Positions 1-10,749 of a stretch of 64,000 nt of DNA are shown here, piece by piece. How positions within the stretch are numbered: the first letter of the stretch is position 1; the number at the start of each line of letters is the position of its first letter. A program made the position numbers and the translations under genes. The notes beneath the pieces were generated by a model, which was not told the DNA's origin, did no database searches, and saw nothing but the letters and a program-made list of their open reading frames with translations. This stretch comes from Bryoerythrophyllum caledonicum (Eukaryota > Streptophyta > Bryopsida > Pottiales > Pottiaceae), in the NCBI GenBank assembly GCA_963971425.1, contig OZ020516.1, positions 1,302,001 through 1,366,000 of the forward strand. The letters are read 5' to 3'.

Positions 1-1412
1 TTGGGGGGTTACCCCCTGGAAGAACTCGGATTTTTTGGGCAGGGGAAGAGGCGTAGGAAGGGAGAAAACTGAGAGAATGAGAGCCGGAAGTCCCGGCCAC
101 TAAGAGTGCGAATTAGGTTAGGAAGAGCAGCAGGAGCTGAAGACGATCAAGATCGCGAGGAAGAGCAGGAGGCTGAAGACGATCAAGACCACGAGGAACG
201 AGACGATCAGGAGTAGCAGGAGCTGAAGACGATCAAGATCACCAGGAGCTGAAGACGATCAAGACCACGAGGAACGAGACGATCAAGATCGCGAGGAAGA
301 GCAGGAGGAGCTGAAGACGATCAAGATCGCGAGGAAGAGCAGGAGGCTGAAGACGATCAAGAGCACGAGGAAGAGCAGGAGGAGCTGAAGACGATCAAGA
401 TCACCAGGAGCTGAAGACGATCAAGAGCACGAGGAAGAGCAGGGGCTGAAGACGATTAGGAGCAGCAGGAGCTGAAGACGATCAAGATCACCAGGAGCTG
501 AAGACGATCAAGACCACGAGGAACGAGACGACCAAGATCACCAGGAGCTGAAGACGATCAAGACCACGAAGGGCGAGAGCCGGAACTGAAGGAAGGAGGG
601 TGAATCGAATCAACCAGGGAGCCTCTCCTCACCCCCCGGCTAGTAGTAAATTCCTTATGCAATAAGGAACCCTAAATTTCTAAATACTAAAACCACGTGG
701 AAGCGCTGCCAATTTTTTGCTAGAATTAGGGTTTGCTTCACACTCAACTAAACAACCGGATAATTGGTCATTAGTAAGTAAAATCAGCCGGAGGTTCATT
801 CGCAACGAGGTTGAGGTGGGATACTTGTGTGAATGGATGTGGTATATGCGTGGAATGTGATTCACGATCTTGGATACATCATATGTTGAAGGTGCACTGC
901 TGGTCGCTTGCTGTGAGGTCCAGGGTCGAGTCAAGTGATCAATTGAATGCTGCCATCATGTTAAGCACAAAAAACTAATAAGAATAGAAAAAACAAACAT
1001 AAGAATCGGAGTTGAAGTCAAGGAGATAATTAGGATTATAAGTTGGTAGAAAATAGGGAAGCCTGTTTGCTGCCAACTGGTTCCAGGGTCACACCTAAGC
1101 CTGAACCTGATCATTAAGGGTCTAATCAAGTTCGGAATGCTGAATTGAACCCATGAGCGTTGACAACGTTGCATTCGGAGCCCTAGAGCAAAAGTTACGC
1201 TTGTTCAGAGGTGGGTTCAATTAGAAGGCTGGATTAAGTCACCACCTCACTAGTTAACCACAAGGAACCCAAGTGAACATGAGACGTGTCGCCATGCTTG
1301 TATAAGTTGTGTATGAATGGGCTGAGGGTTGGTTACACAAGCAACCACGCCCCATATTAGGATCTTGTGTTCAAGATAAGCCACCCTTTAGGGGCGGTTT
1401 ATTTGGCTCACA
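1..1412 (-). mobile_element. Family-A LTR-like unit A1 (partial)
   Basis: This is a reverse-orientation copy of the unit seen complete at 13,042-18,963 and again from 34,640. Its start lies at 1,405-1,412, where the plus strand reads GGCTCACA, the complement of the family start TGTGAGCC. Going left it shares with A2 the blocks around 1,150-1,250 and 600-760, including the phrase around the GCAGCGCTTCC motif, then a minisatellite, then the C-C-GGGG-CTTCCGG block near 90. The unit runs off the left edge of the window. It abuts the B1 element, so it probably inserted into it, but the second target-site flank is outside the window. No protein-coding potential is convincing here. Orientation is given relative to A2; true transcriptional sense is unknown. 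Confidence 0.75.
119..590. repeat. Composite minisatellite inside A1
   Basis: About 470 bp of tandem, imperfect units built from GAAGACGATCAAGA, TCGCGAGGAAGAGCAGGAG and CACCAGGAGCT blocks. Spacing alternates between about 21 and 36 bp. The array sits at the same place in the family-A unit as the 35-bp array at 13,890-14,195 and the 27-bp array at 35,475-39,409, and its complement uses the same vocabulary (CTCTTCCTC, GATCGTCTTC). Confidence 0.85.
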
Positions 1413-1911
1413 GGGCACTTCAACAAATCCAGAGTCTCTGGACACTCCGTCACCCCAGACGCCAGCGGAGGGCATCGTACTTTCCAATCCAAGTACGAGT
1501 AAGATCCTGAAGACCCTTTCGGATATCCTGTCGCCACCCAAGATGCGTCTGTCAGATCCTCCGGCGGAAGGCGGCCTCCTTGTCCCACCAAGGTCCGTCT
1601 TCCGGAGGTTGGCGCCCGTGCCAAGGAGTCCGTCCGGAAGTTACAGGGACTTGGTCCGAGAGACCAAGTTAGCTTCTGCGGGGGGGACATCGGCACCCCC
1701 GATTCCGGATGGATCTCCGCAACAGCCTTCTCCACCGCCAGACGCCAATACTCCGTTGGTGGTTGTCCGTCCAACAGCCGGACCATCGACTCGGAGGACC
1801 AACCTTTCACCGGCAACGTCAAAGAAGGCGAAGGGCAAGGCGCGCGTTCCGGTGGAGATCTCCTCCTCCCGCCGGAGTGGAAGAAATCGGGGCCCAGGTC
1901 CTCCCACTTAG
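1413..1911 (+). pseudogene. B1 gag-like protein, C-terminal fragment
   Basis: The open frame gives the C-terminal, proline- and serine-rich third of the family-B protein, matching the minus-strand copy at 3,684-4,371 nearly residue for residue (NPESLDTPSP..., GSYRDLVRETKLAS, SPATSKKAKGKARVP). It ends in a basic tail, EISSSRRSGRNRG, and a stop at 1,909-1,911. Everything upstream has been removed by the A1 junction, so no start codon belongs to it. The tail looks like a nuclear localisation or nucleic-acid-binding segment; that is inference from charge alone. No zinc knuckle, protease or polymerase motif is present. Confidence 0.75.
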
Positions 1912-1970
1912 GATTAGTTAGACTTTATGTTTTTTTTTTTTTTTTTTTCAGGGTTAGAATCCGGATCAAC

Positions 1971-2008
1971 AGCGACTAACGATGGGGCCCCAAGTGCACC
2001 CGGCTGCT
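1971..2008 (+). other. Conserved post-ORF block of family B (B1 copy)
   Basis: Just after the frame, B1, B2 (3,601-3,640, minus), B3 (6,978-7,018) and B5 (16,907-16,947) share a strongly kept block: GCGAYTAAC, then ATGGGGCYCC, then GCACCCGGCT. The surrounding noncoding sequence is far more diverged. In B3 and B5 the block is bounded by GTAG and CTAC, so it could fold. Function unknown. Confidence 0.6.
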
Positions 2009-3600
2009 GCTGAAATCAATAGCTAGTTTTGTAGTTAGAGAAGGAATTCCGGAGGTCGGAACTGTTTTGTGATTTTAGGATCTGAGATCCGATCTAGGAC
2101 TTTTCCGGATTTCTCGGATCTTTTTGATAAGATCTAGTGGATTTTCCGTAGGAGTAGGTAGTAGGAAATCTGAAATTAGAGAATTCAGAGAGTACTTAGT
2201 AGTGAGGCTTTGGAAAAAACTTCTTATCTTGTCTTCTCACTTAGTAATATACATTACCATTTGTACCAGCCTTGCTATCTCGTACTTATGGGTGGTGTGT
2301 GGAGCTTTGTGAGTGTCTGATCCATTCTTGTGGGTATGGTTGTGTGAGTATTTCTTCCGGAATTAGAGTTTCTCAGTTATTTGCCGAAGGGGGAAGCTAT
2401 CTAGGTCATTATTAGGAGATCGCCTGGGAGAGCTGGAGAGAGCTATTGCAGAGGTGGTCCTGGTAGTCTCCAGGGTCCGGAAGTAGCCAGGAGGGGAAGA
2501 GACGAACTGCAGAGGTGTTCCTGGTAAGTTCTAGTTCATGGCAGAGTCCGTGTTAAACTGGATTCCGGTCAATTCCGGAGTCCTCCCTTAAGATAGGAAA
2601 AAAGCCTCATAACAATATCTAGACGGAACAACCATAGTGAATGGTGAGGTCTGTTATGGGAAAATGCAACCGTACCCACCAGAATGTCGTTGTAATCCAG
2701 ACGTGTCGCTGTGTGACCGCATTCGGAAGGCCTTACGGGTGTCGTAAGAGTCTACATCTGGCATCAACAATTCCAATCACCAGTTAGCAGAGTAGGGAGA
2801 GAGGTGTCCGGTCACTATAAGTTCCGGACAGTGGATGCCTAGCCACTTAAAGTCACAGGGCAGTGGGAAATCCAGCCACTTATACAAAACATGATCAGTG
2901 GACTCCGGTCACTTGTTTAAAAATTCTAGGAGCCCCTCTGAGGAGGAATAGATACAAACCAAACTACCCTCCCGACTTCCGGAAATTACTTTCCGGAAAT
3001 CATTGTACATAATCCGGATTCCGGAAGGATCCGGATCTTCCCTACGTAAGTAAAGAGTTTAGCTAACTTATGAACGGATTGCTGGGATAAAGCTTAGTAA
3101 TTCAGAGTATAGGAAAAAGAACATTAGGTCTATGTGTGAACGAAACCGGAGCGGTTACTTTGGAAAGCACTTAGTGATGATCGGGTGCATTCCGGAGGGA
3201 TACTGTCTCTACGAACTGCAATGGCGCCTAAGGTTAACCACTCCACTTTTGGAAAAATCCTCACACAATCATACATACAAGAATGGATCTGTTTCCCACA
3301 ACGTCTACACTCCACACCAAGGATACGAGGAAGCAAATCTGGCAAGAAGGTACGAAATGTATTCAAAGGGAGAAAAACAAGATGAAAGGTTTTTTCCAAA
3401 ACCTCACTACTAAGTACTAACTAAGCCTCCTCTAAACTTAGTCCTCCTACCATATCTACTGGAAATCCGCTATAGCTTATCTAAGAGTTTCGAGAAATCC
3501 GAAAAAATTCCAGATTGGATCTTAGATCCTAAATCTCGGAAAAGTTTCCAGCTCCTAAATCCCCATTCTAACTACGAAAATGGGCAGCCAATTCCGTCAA

Positions 3601-3640
3601 CAGCCGGGTGCACTTGGGGCCCCATTGTTAATTGCTGCTA
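3601..3640 (-). other. Conserved post-ORF block of family B (B2 copy)
   Basis: Minus-strand copy of the block described at 1,971-2,008: AGCAATTAACAATGGGGCCC followed by AAGTGCACCCGGCTG. It lies about 45 bp after the stop codon of the B2 frame. Confidence 0.6.
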
Positions 3641-3683
3641 ATCCGAAATCTAGACCCAAAAAGAAGACTACACCTAAACTAAC

Positions 3684-4371
3684 CTAAGTCGGTGCACCCG
3701 GCCCTCGGTTTCTCCCACTCCTGCGAGAGGGAGAGATCTCTATAGGGGCCCGCTGCTTGCCCTTTGCTTTCTTCGATGTTGCCGGCGAAAGGTTGGTCTT
3801 CCGGGGCGACCGTCCGGTCGTTGGAGGAACCCTAGCCATTGGGGTCATGGAGTCCGGCGGTGGAGGGGGCTGCTCCGGTGAACCTTCTAGAACATGAGGT
3901 GTTGGTCGTTCCGTCTCAGAAGCTAACCTGGTCTCTTGAACCAAGTCCTTGTAGCTTCCGGAAAGACTCCTTGGTCCGGGTGCCAATCTCCAAGACACGG
4001 ACTTCAGTGGTGCCGAGAGGTCGACTTCTGCCGGAGGATTTGGCACGCGCATGTTGGGTGGCGACAATAGATCCGGCAGCTTCTTCAGTATCTCACTCGT
4101 ACTAGGGTTGGAAGGTACGATATCCTCCGCCCGTGTCCGAGGTGACGGAGTATCCAGGGACTCCGGATTTGCTAAGGTACCCGAAGCTCGAGTTGTCTTG
4201 GGCTGTGGTGGTTCCGGAGGGGCCGTGGTCCGTTCCGGGGTCGTGGCCTCTTCCGGTACTGGTGCTGCTGGGTCTTCCGGAAGTCCCTGGGTAATGTTCT
4301 CGACCAACAACTTCATCTGCTACTAGACATGGCCCATCTTCTCCGCTTGATCCAGGAGAAACCGGATGATG
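3684..4371 (-). pseudogene. B2 gag-like protein, C-terminal half
   Basis: Frame continuing from 8,254 after removal of B3. It starts in the conserved helix IIRFLLDQAEKM (compare B5 IIRFLHDHGKKM), has two adjacent stop codons after MGHV, then runs open for about 210 codons through an acidic and proline-rich region (PPEPPQPKTTRASG) to the basic tail EISPSRRSGRNRG at 3,690-3,730. Stop at 3,684-3,686. The family architecture is N-terminal globular block, acidic linker, coiled coil, disordered tail. The two stops at about 4,320-4,330 mean the copy is dead unless another member supplies protein. Confidence 0.75.
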
Positions 4372-4696
4372 TTGGCTGTGGGAAGTCGTCCCACAGGTTT
4401 TCGGAGGTTTACCATAAAACCCGGCTTAAATAAAAGAAATAGTGGTGATAAAATAAGTAAAATTGCGTTAGGTAGTACGGAATCAAAAACTAGAAAATAA
4501 GATGAGCGCCGGATCAGCTAAGTCCTTAAAAGGTCTAACAAAGTGCATAATCCGGACGACCAGTCACGTGTGAATCCGGGTATAATCTAGGGAACCCGGA
4601 AGAACCTTGAACCGGGAGAGGAAATCAGGATATACCTACTACGGAACCTGTCATAATGGCGATAGTGAAGTCAGAGCCGTTAAAAAGCATTGATGG

Positions 4697-4704
4697 TGAC
4701 GTCA
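4697..4704 (+). promoter_or_regulatory. TGACGTCA palindrome in the B3 leader
   Basis: A perfect TGACGTCA, the core recognised by plant bZIP/TGA factors. The same site lies at 59,936-59,943 in B6, 41 bp before a TATA box. In B3 the TATA position has decayed to TTACCAAAAAGG near 4,738. Role inferred from position and motif only. Confidence 0.45.
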
Positions 4705-4951
4705 CTACCGTTGGAGAAATCCCGTACTTTGGGACCGTTACCAAAAAGGCCAACCGATGGGGAATACCCAAAACAATTTTCTTCCTCCCCCTCCATTTCT
4801 TCTTCTCTTCCTCCGGACTGTTTTCGATCCCTCTTTCTTAGTCCTTCTACAGGTTTTTAAGCCGGTTGCTCCTCAAGCATCCGGCAGTAGTAGAGAGCTC
4901 TTGTGAGGTCAGTGCGTGCAGGTACGACCGGAGGACTGACGGGAGAACGCC

Positions 4952-6924
4952 ATGGCCGGCGAGCGACCCGGGAAATAGGAGAAGGTGAAGAGCGCTGCCA
5001 CCGGGGGACCACCCATTGGGAGGGTGATACCGGAGTACCCGGCGGCCGACCGAGACATGCACACCTTGTTCCACTTTCTGGACATCATGGGGTGCTCCGG
5101 CCTGATAGCAACTGTTTGGGGAACTAAAGATGAGAAGGTCATGACGGAGCTCATAGACGCATCCGACAACCAGTATGACTGTAGTATACGCGCACACCCG
5201 GAGAAGTGGACCCAGGCAGAGTGGAAGCGGACCTACGGCTTCGCTGATGGGGACGTCAAGGTAACTGAGAGGAAGGATGAGCTCACGGACGGCGAGTTCC
5301 GGGGACCGGCTGATCCGAAGGAGGGATACTCCATCGCCGACCTAACTGACCCACGAGCTCAGATCGTAATAGGGTTTCTAAACCCTATTTTTCATCCGGA
5401 GAAATCCAAGCGCTTAGTATTGAAGTGGGCAGCAACGTTTTTAGGAGCTATGCGCGAGAAGATCACCGTTGACTGGGGTTCCTCATGCAGGATTTGGTGG
5501 AGCAACTGATCAAGAACCTCCACCGAAACAGGAAGGCGGGGTCGCCGCTTCCGGCTTACCCGACCTACCTCAATGACCATCATGAACTGCTAAAATTGGA
5601 AGAACACGACGAATATGAAGCCTGGCTGACCATTCAGAGGTACGGAGGGGTGGAGGCTGATGAGCAGGGTGATGAAGACGAAGAAACGGAGACAGCTCCG
5701 GCGCCGACACCACAGATCCGGAAAAGTAGTCGATCAGCTCAACCGGAATCACCACCGGTGCGATCTCCACCCACCCGTCTGGACCGGGCTCCCGAAGGTG
5801 AAGATGAAGATGGAGCGGGGCCGTCCAAGCGACCAGAGCGATGCCCGATCCCGGATCTCTAGACACTCACCGGGAGGCACAAGGAAGACATCATGGAGCT
5901 GCTCTAGCACGTTGCCTGGAGAGCTTCCCGGATCAACCAACACCTGAACGACAGCACCTCCCTGATATACGCCATCATGGGGGAGTTCCGGCTCGAAAAT
6001 TCGGAGGAGATTCTGCCCCGGTTGAAGAGCCTTGGGGAAACTGATTTCCGATTGGAGCAGATGGAAGCCCAGCACCGGACCCTTCTGCAAGCCCGGTCGA
6101 AGATGCAGCAGGACCTATCGAAAGCAGATGCAGCGCTTGAAGAAGCCCAAGTATTCCGCAAGGCAGCAGAAGCGAAGGCAGCCGGATCAGCTCAAGCCCT
6201 TGGCGAGGTACGGGAAGCATTGAGTTTTCTGGTTGACACTGTCAACCGGAGCATTCTCTTCACGGAGTATCTGGAGAAGAGAGGTGAAGCAAACCGGGGT
6301 CAGGTCATCCGTTTTCTTTTGGATCACACCCGGAAGATGGGGAAGACTTGGGGGCAGATGCAGTTACTGGCGAACAACGCAGCCAGCATCGTCATCCCGG
6401 AGAAGCCGGTGGAGCCGACCCCCACCATCGATCTTACCTCGTCCCCAGAGGCAACCGGACCTTTACAACAGGCACATGAACCCTCCGGGAAGGGTAAGGG
6501 ACCGATGGAGGAGACGGTGGTTACTCCGGAGACAGCCCCGCCCGGATAGAGTGGGAGGGCACCTCCCAACAGTTCGGAGACGGTCCGGAAGACCCAACTC
6601 CCTTCAGCACTATTTCAGGATTCTCCTTCCAGCTTCCAGATCCCCCTTTCGCCACCGACCTCCAGTCGATGGAAGACGACCTCCCCCCTTTCTCGAGGTC
6701 ATCCGGGTACGGCCACCAGTCCCAAGGCAGCACATGGGACTTCCCCCGGCACAGTAGAGAAGGCGACGCAGGTTGCAGCTGCAATCGATCAACCCGTTTC
6801 TGAAGCTCCCGCTCCCGGAAGTGTTCCAGTACCGGATTCCATTCCGGATAGGGTAAGTGGCAGGAAGCAGACCGTGGGAGCGTCTCCGATGCGCCGGAGT
6901 GGACGGAACAAGAAGACTCCTTAG
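4952..6924 (+). pseudogene. B3 gag-like protein
   Basis: Begins at ATG 4,952 (MAGERPGK), equivalent to the B6 start at 60,177, and ends at the stop 6,922-6,924 after the basic tail MRRSGRNKKTP. Recognisable blocks: VIPEYP...MGCSGL, the signature FLNPIFHPEK near 5,380, a coiled coil from about 6,050 to 6,200, then DTVNRSILF and a proline-rich tail. Breaks: TAG at 4,976 where B6 has CAG; a one-base deletion near 5,480; TAG at 5,860; TAG at 5,905 where B5 and B6 have CAG; TAG at 6,547. About 655 codons if read through. It resembles gag-like proteins in having a globular front and disordered basic end, but lacks a CCHC knuckle. I do not recognise a named domain with confidence. Confidence 0.75.
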
Positions 6925-6977
6925 TTAGATTATTAGTTTTTGTAGAAGATTTGTTAGTACCGGTCATCAAACTTGCA

Positions 6978-7018
6978 GTAGCGATTAAAGATGGGGCTCC
7001 AGATTGCACCCGGCTACC
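6978..7018 (+). other. Conserved post-ORF block of family B (B3 copy)
   Basis: GTAGCGATTAAAGATGGGGC then TCCAGATTGCACCCGGCTACC, 53 bp after the stop codon of the B3 frame; same block as at 1,971, 3,601 and 16,907. Confidence 0.6.
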
Positions 7019-8253
7019 GACCTGTCTGTCGAAACCGGAAACTTAGAATTGATGACCGGCGGAAAAATCGGATCTGAGATCCATAATTTTCGGATCTCAG
7101 GTTTGAAACCCCGGACCTTTAGAGATAAGATTTTCTAGGTTAGATTCTCCGGATTTCTCGCAGATAAGGTAGTGCGTGGATCCGGTTGATTTTCTAGTAC
7201 CTAGGGTAATGAGTTTTCTTAACTCAGGATCTTGTTTTCCTTATGTTTGAATATATTTCAGAGCTATCACTAGAATTGCTACCTAGTTTGTGCAACATAT
7301 GATGTTCTTTCGTAAGGTACAAGGTCCGTTGCTGTAGAACGTATTACGCAGGTTTCTGTGAAGAGAAGGATGTTTTGATGAACTAAGGAGTGAGCCGGTT
7401 TGGATTTCTAGCAGGGGAGTGTCCGGAATAACTGGAGGAGATTGCAGAGGCGTTCCTGGCCACCTTCAGAGTCCGGAAGAACCAGGAGGGGAAGAGATAT
7501 ATTGCAGAGGTGTTCCTGGTAGTCTCTAGGGCACGGAATAGTTCGTGTGAACCCGGATTTCGGTCCAAAACTGGAGTTTACCCCCACGATAGGAAAAACC
7601 TGCTATGTGAGTCTAGAAGGAGTCCTCCCTAGTGAAACAACATCACTATCTTTGTAGGGCTACAAAAGTGCTACCGGAACGTCGTGGTAGTCCGGACTTA
7701 TCTTTGTGTGACTGCATCCGGAAGGCCTTCCGGATCTCGTGAGAGTTTAGTCTAGTATCAACACCACATCACCGGTTAGTAGATTAGGAGGAGAGTGATT
7801 GTCCGGACACTATAAAATCCGGGGCAGTGGGTGTCTAGCCACTTAAAGTCACAAGGCAGTGGAGAATCTGACCACTTATACAAAATAGGATCAGTGGCCT
7901 TCCGGTCACTTGCTTAAACGTTCCGGAAGTTGCTCTGAGGGGAAACAGAGGTAAATCAAACTACCCACCTGGTTTGCCGGAAATCATTTCTAGAAACAAC
8001 TGTACAAAACTTCCGGAAACTAGTTCCGGTACATTCGAGATATGTTTTGGACACCGGTGTACGGTTTAAGGATCCGGCTCCTTTGCGGAATAGAGTGACT
8101 AACCTAGGTGATTGATACTTAGTGGTTTTGGATAATTTGAAAGGATAAATAGATCTCTGTGGGAATGAAACCGGAGTGGTTCACTTTGGAAGTACTTAGT
8201 GACGATTGACTGCATTCCGGAGGAATACTGACTCTGCAAACTACAACATTGGC

Positions 8254-9622
8254 CCTGGTCACTTTCTTCTCTTTCTCCACCAGTTTGGTGAAGAGTTGGC
8301 TCCGGTTGTCCACGTCATTCGGAACCTCCAGGGCCTTCCAGACCTCCGTCAGGGCAGCCGCGGATGCGTTGGCCTTTGCCTCCGCATGTTTGAAGGCCAC
8401 CACTATGAGGGCTGTCTCCTAAAGGTAGTGGTCTACCTTCTTCTCCATCTTCGTGTTGGCCTTGTACATGGTGGAGATTTGAAGGTGCAATACCTTCGTG
8501 TCTGTCTCTCTACTCCGGAGTTCCTCCACCCTCTTGATGGCGTCCTCCAGCCGGTCGACTTCTAAACTCCGAAAGATTTATTCTACGCTGGTGGTGATGA
8601 TGAAGTTGGTCTCTTTAAGGAGTCCAACTCTCCAACCAACCTCGCGCAGGAGATCATCCATCTACTTCAGTTGATCTTTGAAATCCTCCCGGTCAATCTT
8701 CCTCTTCTTCCGGCTGGTTACCGCTGATGGTCCGAACTCGTCTTCTCCGGATGATGCGGAGGAGCTGCATATGTCCGGACTCTCCGGCATTGACTCCTTC
8801 CCCCGAGGCATCTTCTGAGTCTTCTTGCCTTCCGGAGTACCTACGATTGTTGCTTCCGGCATGGGCTCCTTCCCTCCTGATTCTTCCAAAACCTCTTCAC
8901 CGCCGTACTTGTCGAGGTTGAGTACTTCGTCGTACCGTCTCACCTCCGCCGGAGTGAGCTGCTGGTGGTGACAGTAGAGACACCACATATGAGGCCAGGG
9001 GTGTTGTCGATTTCTTCACCTTCTGGAGGTTGGCCACGAGACGGTTGATCATCTCGCTCATGAGCATCCCCGAGTCCATGACGATCTTCCCCCAGAGTGC
9101 TCCAAGGAAAGTACATGCCCACTTTGCCACCACCCGCCTCGGCTTTTCCGGATGGAAAACAGGGTTTAGAAACCCTAGCACAAGCTGGGCATCCTGGTGC
9201 AGAAGGTCTTGCATGTTGTAACCCTCTTTCGAGTCGGCTTGTCCCCCGAACTCGTCCACCAGAAAGTCGTCCCGCCGTTCCACCACCTTGGTGCGGCTGG
9301 CTCGGAAGTCGTATGCCTGAGTCCACTCCGGAACTCCCCAGAGCTCCGGATGGGCTCACAGCAATCCTTCGTACTTTGGGTCCGGAGTGCCTACCAGCTC
9401 CTTGACGTAGACCTCTTCCCGGATGCCCCAGGCGACTTCGAGCAAACCTTCGCACCCCATCGTCTTCAGGCTCTCTTTCAGAAGGTTGTACTCGTCTAGG
9501 TCTGCTGGGATGTCCGGAATAACGCGCGTCAAGGGAGGGAGCGCAACAGCCGGCTCTTTGTCTCTCCGTTTGGGCCCATCTCTATTCGTTCTCTTCTTCT
9601 TTGCCATAGGGACCGTCTTCAT
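8254..9622 (-). pseudogene. B2 gag-like protein, N-terminal half
   Basis: Starts at ATG 9,622 (MKTVPMAKKKRTNRDG), with a second ATG at 9,607 that aligns better with the start of the other copies. It carries the family blocks MGCEGLLEVAWG, ADSKEGYNMQDLLHQDAQ, FLNPVFHPEKPRR and LMSEMINRLVANLQK. Stops and frame changes occur near 9,357, 8,990, 8,660 and 8,420. A lysine- and glutamate-rich coiled coil follows, and the frame meets B3 at TTGGC (8,249-8,253) in the middle of the conserved KVTRAN-IIRF stretch. Here the residue after LLH is glutamine, where B5 has a stop. Confidence 0.75.
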
Positions 9623-10147
9623 GAGTCCTGCCTACTTCGTCACAGTCTCTCAATGTTGTCTCTGCACGCACCAACCTCACCAAAATCCTCCCTAACGGAC
9701 GCACGTTCGTTCTAACCGTCTAAGCTCCAAACCCTAACGGCCAATGGTTAGAAAACCGCAAGAGTGAGAGACAAAGGAAGAGAGAGAGAGCGCGCTGGAG
9801 CGGAACCTCAATACGCGAAGAAGAAATGAAAAGAAAGAGTTTTCCCTCGAGCCACGGCCTTTTGTAGTCTATCCAATAGTACGGCTCATGATGACAGTTG
9901 ATGGTGATAGCTCTGGATGACGGCTCCGGATGACAGGTTGTCCCGGAATTTCGTTAACTACTTTGGCTCTACATTTAGCAGCTTTAGGCTCAGTTAGGGT
10001 TTGCAGCCGGGTCCATCCATCTTGATTCTTACAAGCTGACTATAGGTTGTATTTTAGTACAAACTATCGTAACTACTTAACAAAAAATTTGTTTTTTGCC
10101 AGATTTTAAGGTTAACTTCTGGCACCATTTGGGAACGGAGTCCCACA

Positions 10148-10749
10148 GCATCACACGGATGCCCATACATGGATTCACATGTGAACTTGGGAAAATTGGG
10201 ACAGAGATGCCGACATAAAATATTCACAATTGATCAATAGAAATCTAAGTTTAGAGAACAATGTTGGGCAGTGGAACATGCATGCGGATATCTCCCGATA
10301 AATGCAGACTAAGAATTCAATACGTAACCGTTTAATTTTAAAAAGTGTCATACAATAAATAAGGGGTGGTTGTTGTTGACAAACACATGTAATCTATAGA
10401 GAATTGGTAGAACTGTTTCAACCAAAGTGCTTTACAGATGCGTGCTACCCGTTTAGTTTCATGGAACTCATATTTTAGGAAATGGACTATAGCCTTCCTA
10501 GGATTCTTGAATGGATCTACATCTGCAACAACGACACATATAGGCCACAAATACAGCCCAATTCTTATACTAATTGAGACCTTTTGAATAATGTTCAAAA
10601 GCGATAGAAGCTAGGCCTTTGACTCGTGTTGTTAGCACGGACATAAAGAATTTGTGATAAGATTATGAGGGCAATAATAATTCCACTGCCTCCATCAACC
10701 TTTGTGGACACTCAGAGCACTATGTCTTGACATTAAAATATAGCAGAAG
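10148..10749. other. Unassigned stretch between B2 and B4
   Basis: About 600 bp with no similarity I can see to the elements on either side. A minus-strand frame at 10,598-10,338 is open for 86 codons (contains LYLWPICVVVADVDPFKNPRK) but starts without good context and I recognise nothing in it. It may be the continuation of the broken DUF7869-like gene or plain intergenic sequence. Confidence 0.3.

Larger units (their letters stand above)
1413..3223 (+). mobile_element. Family-B unit B1, 5' part missing
   Basis: This is the 3' portion of the family-B unit: the end of the gag-like frame, a 20-base T run near 1,930-1,949, the conserved post-ORF block at 1,971-2,008, then about 1.2 kb of noncoding sequence rich in TCCGGA. 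It ends in the family 3' terminus around 3,130-3,223 (GTGTGAACGAAACCGGAG...GAACTGCA), alignable to the ends of B3 and B5. The 5' part is cut off where A1 begins. The sequence right of 3,223 belongs to B2 on the other strand, so B1 most likely inserted into B2; the left end and target duplication lie outside the window. Confidence 0.75.
4377..8248 (+). mobile_element. Family-B unit B3, complete, target duplication TTGGC
   Basis: A 3,872-bp unit with TG...CA ends: TGTGGGAAGTCGTCCCACAG at the left, CTCTGCAAACTACAACA at the right. It is flanked by TTGGC at 4,372-4,376 and 8,249-8,253, and the surrounding sequence is one continuous B2 copy, so both borders are secure. The left terminus itself is a short hairpin (TGTGGGA...TCCCACA). 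Layout: about 320 bp promoter-like leader, 250 bp untranslated leader, gag-like frame 4,952-6,924, conserved block 6,978-7,018, then 1.2 kb noncoding with TCCGGA-rich dyads. I see no terminal repeats within it, no primer site and no pol. It therefore looks like one very long LTR left solo, or a gag-only element of another design. Confidence 0.85.
3224..10147 (-). mobile_element. Family-B unit B2, interrupted by B3 and B1
   Basis: B2 starts at 10,147 with TGTGGGACTCCGTTCCCA, the diverged family start, followed by a 500-base leader, the gag-like frame (9,622-8,254, then 4,371-3,684) and the start of the 3' noncoding part down to about 3,224. B3 (4,377-8,248) lies inside it; the B2 frame stops at a TTGGC on one side of B3 and resumes at the same TTGGC on the other. 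The final 1 kb of the unit is missing because B1 adjoins at about 3,224. The base 10,148 onward (GCATC) would be one copy of its own target duplication; the partner is not in view. This is the oldest visible B copy in the nest. Confidence 0.8.

Noticed and set aside
680-1174. Minus-strand frames of 72-84 codons in A1
   Set aside because: The same region in A2 and A3 gives different, broken frames; no selection for coding is apparent.
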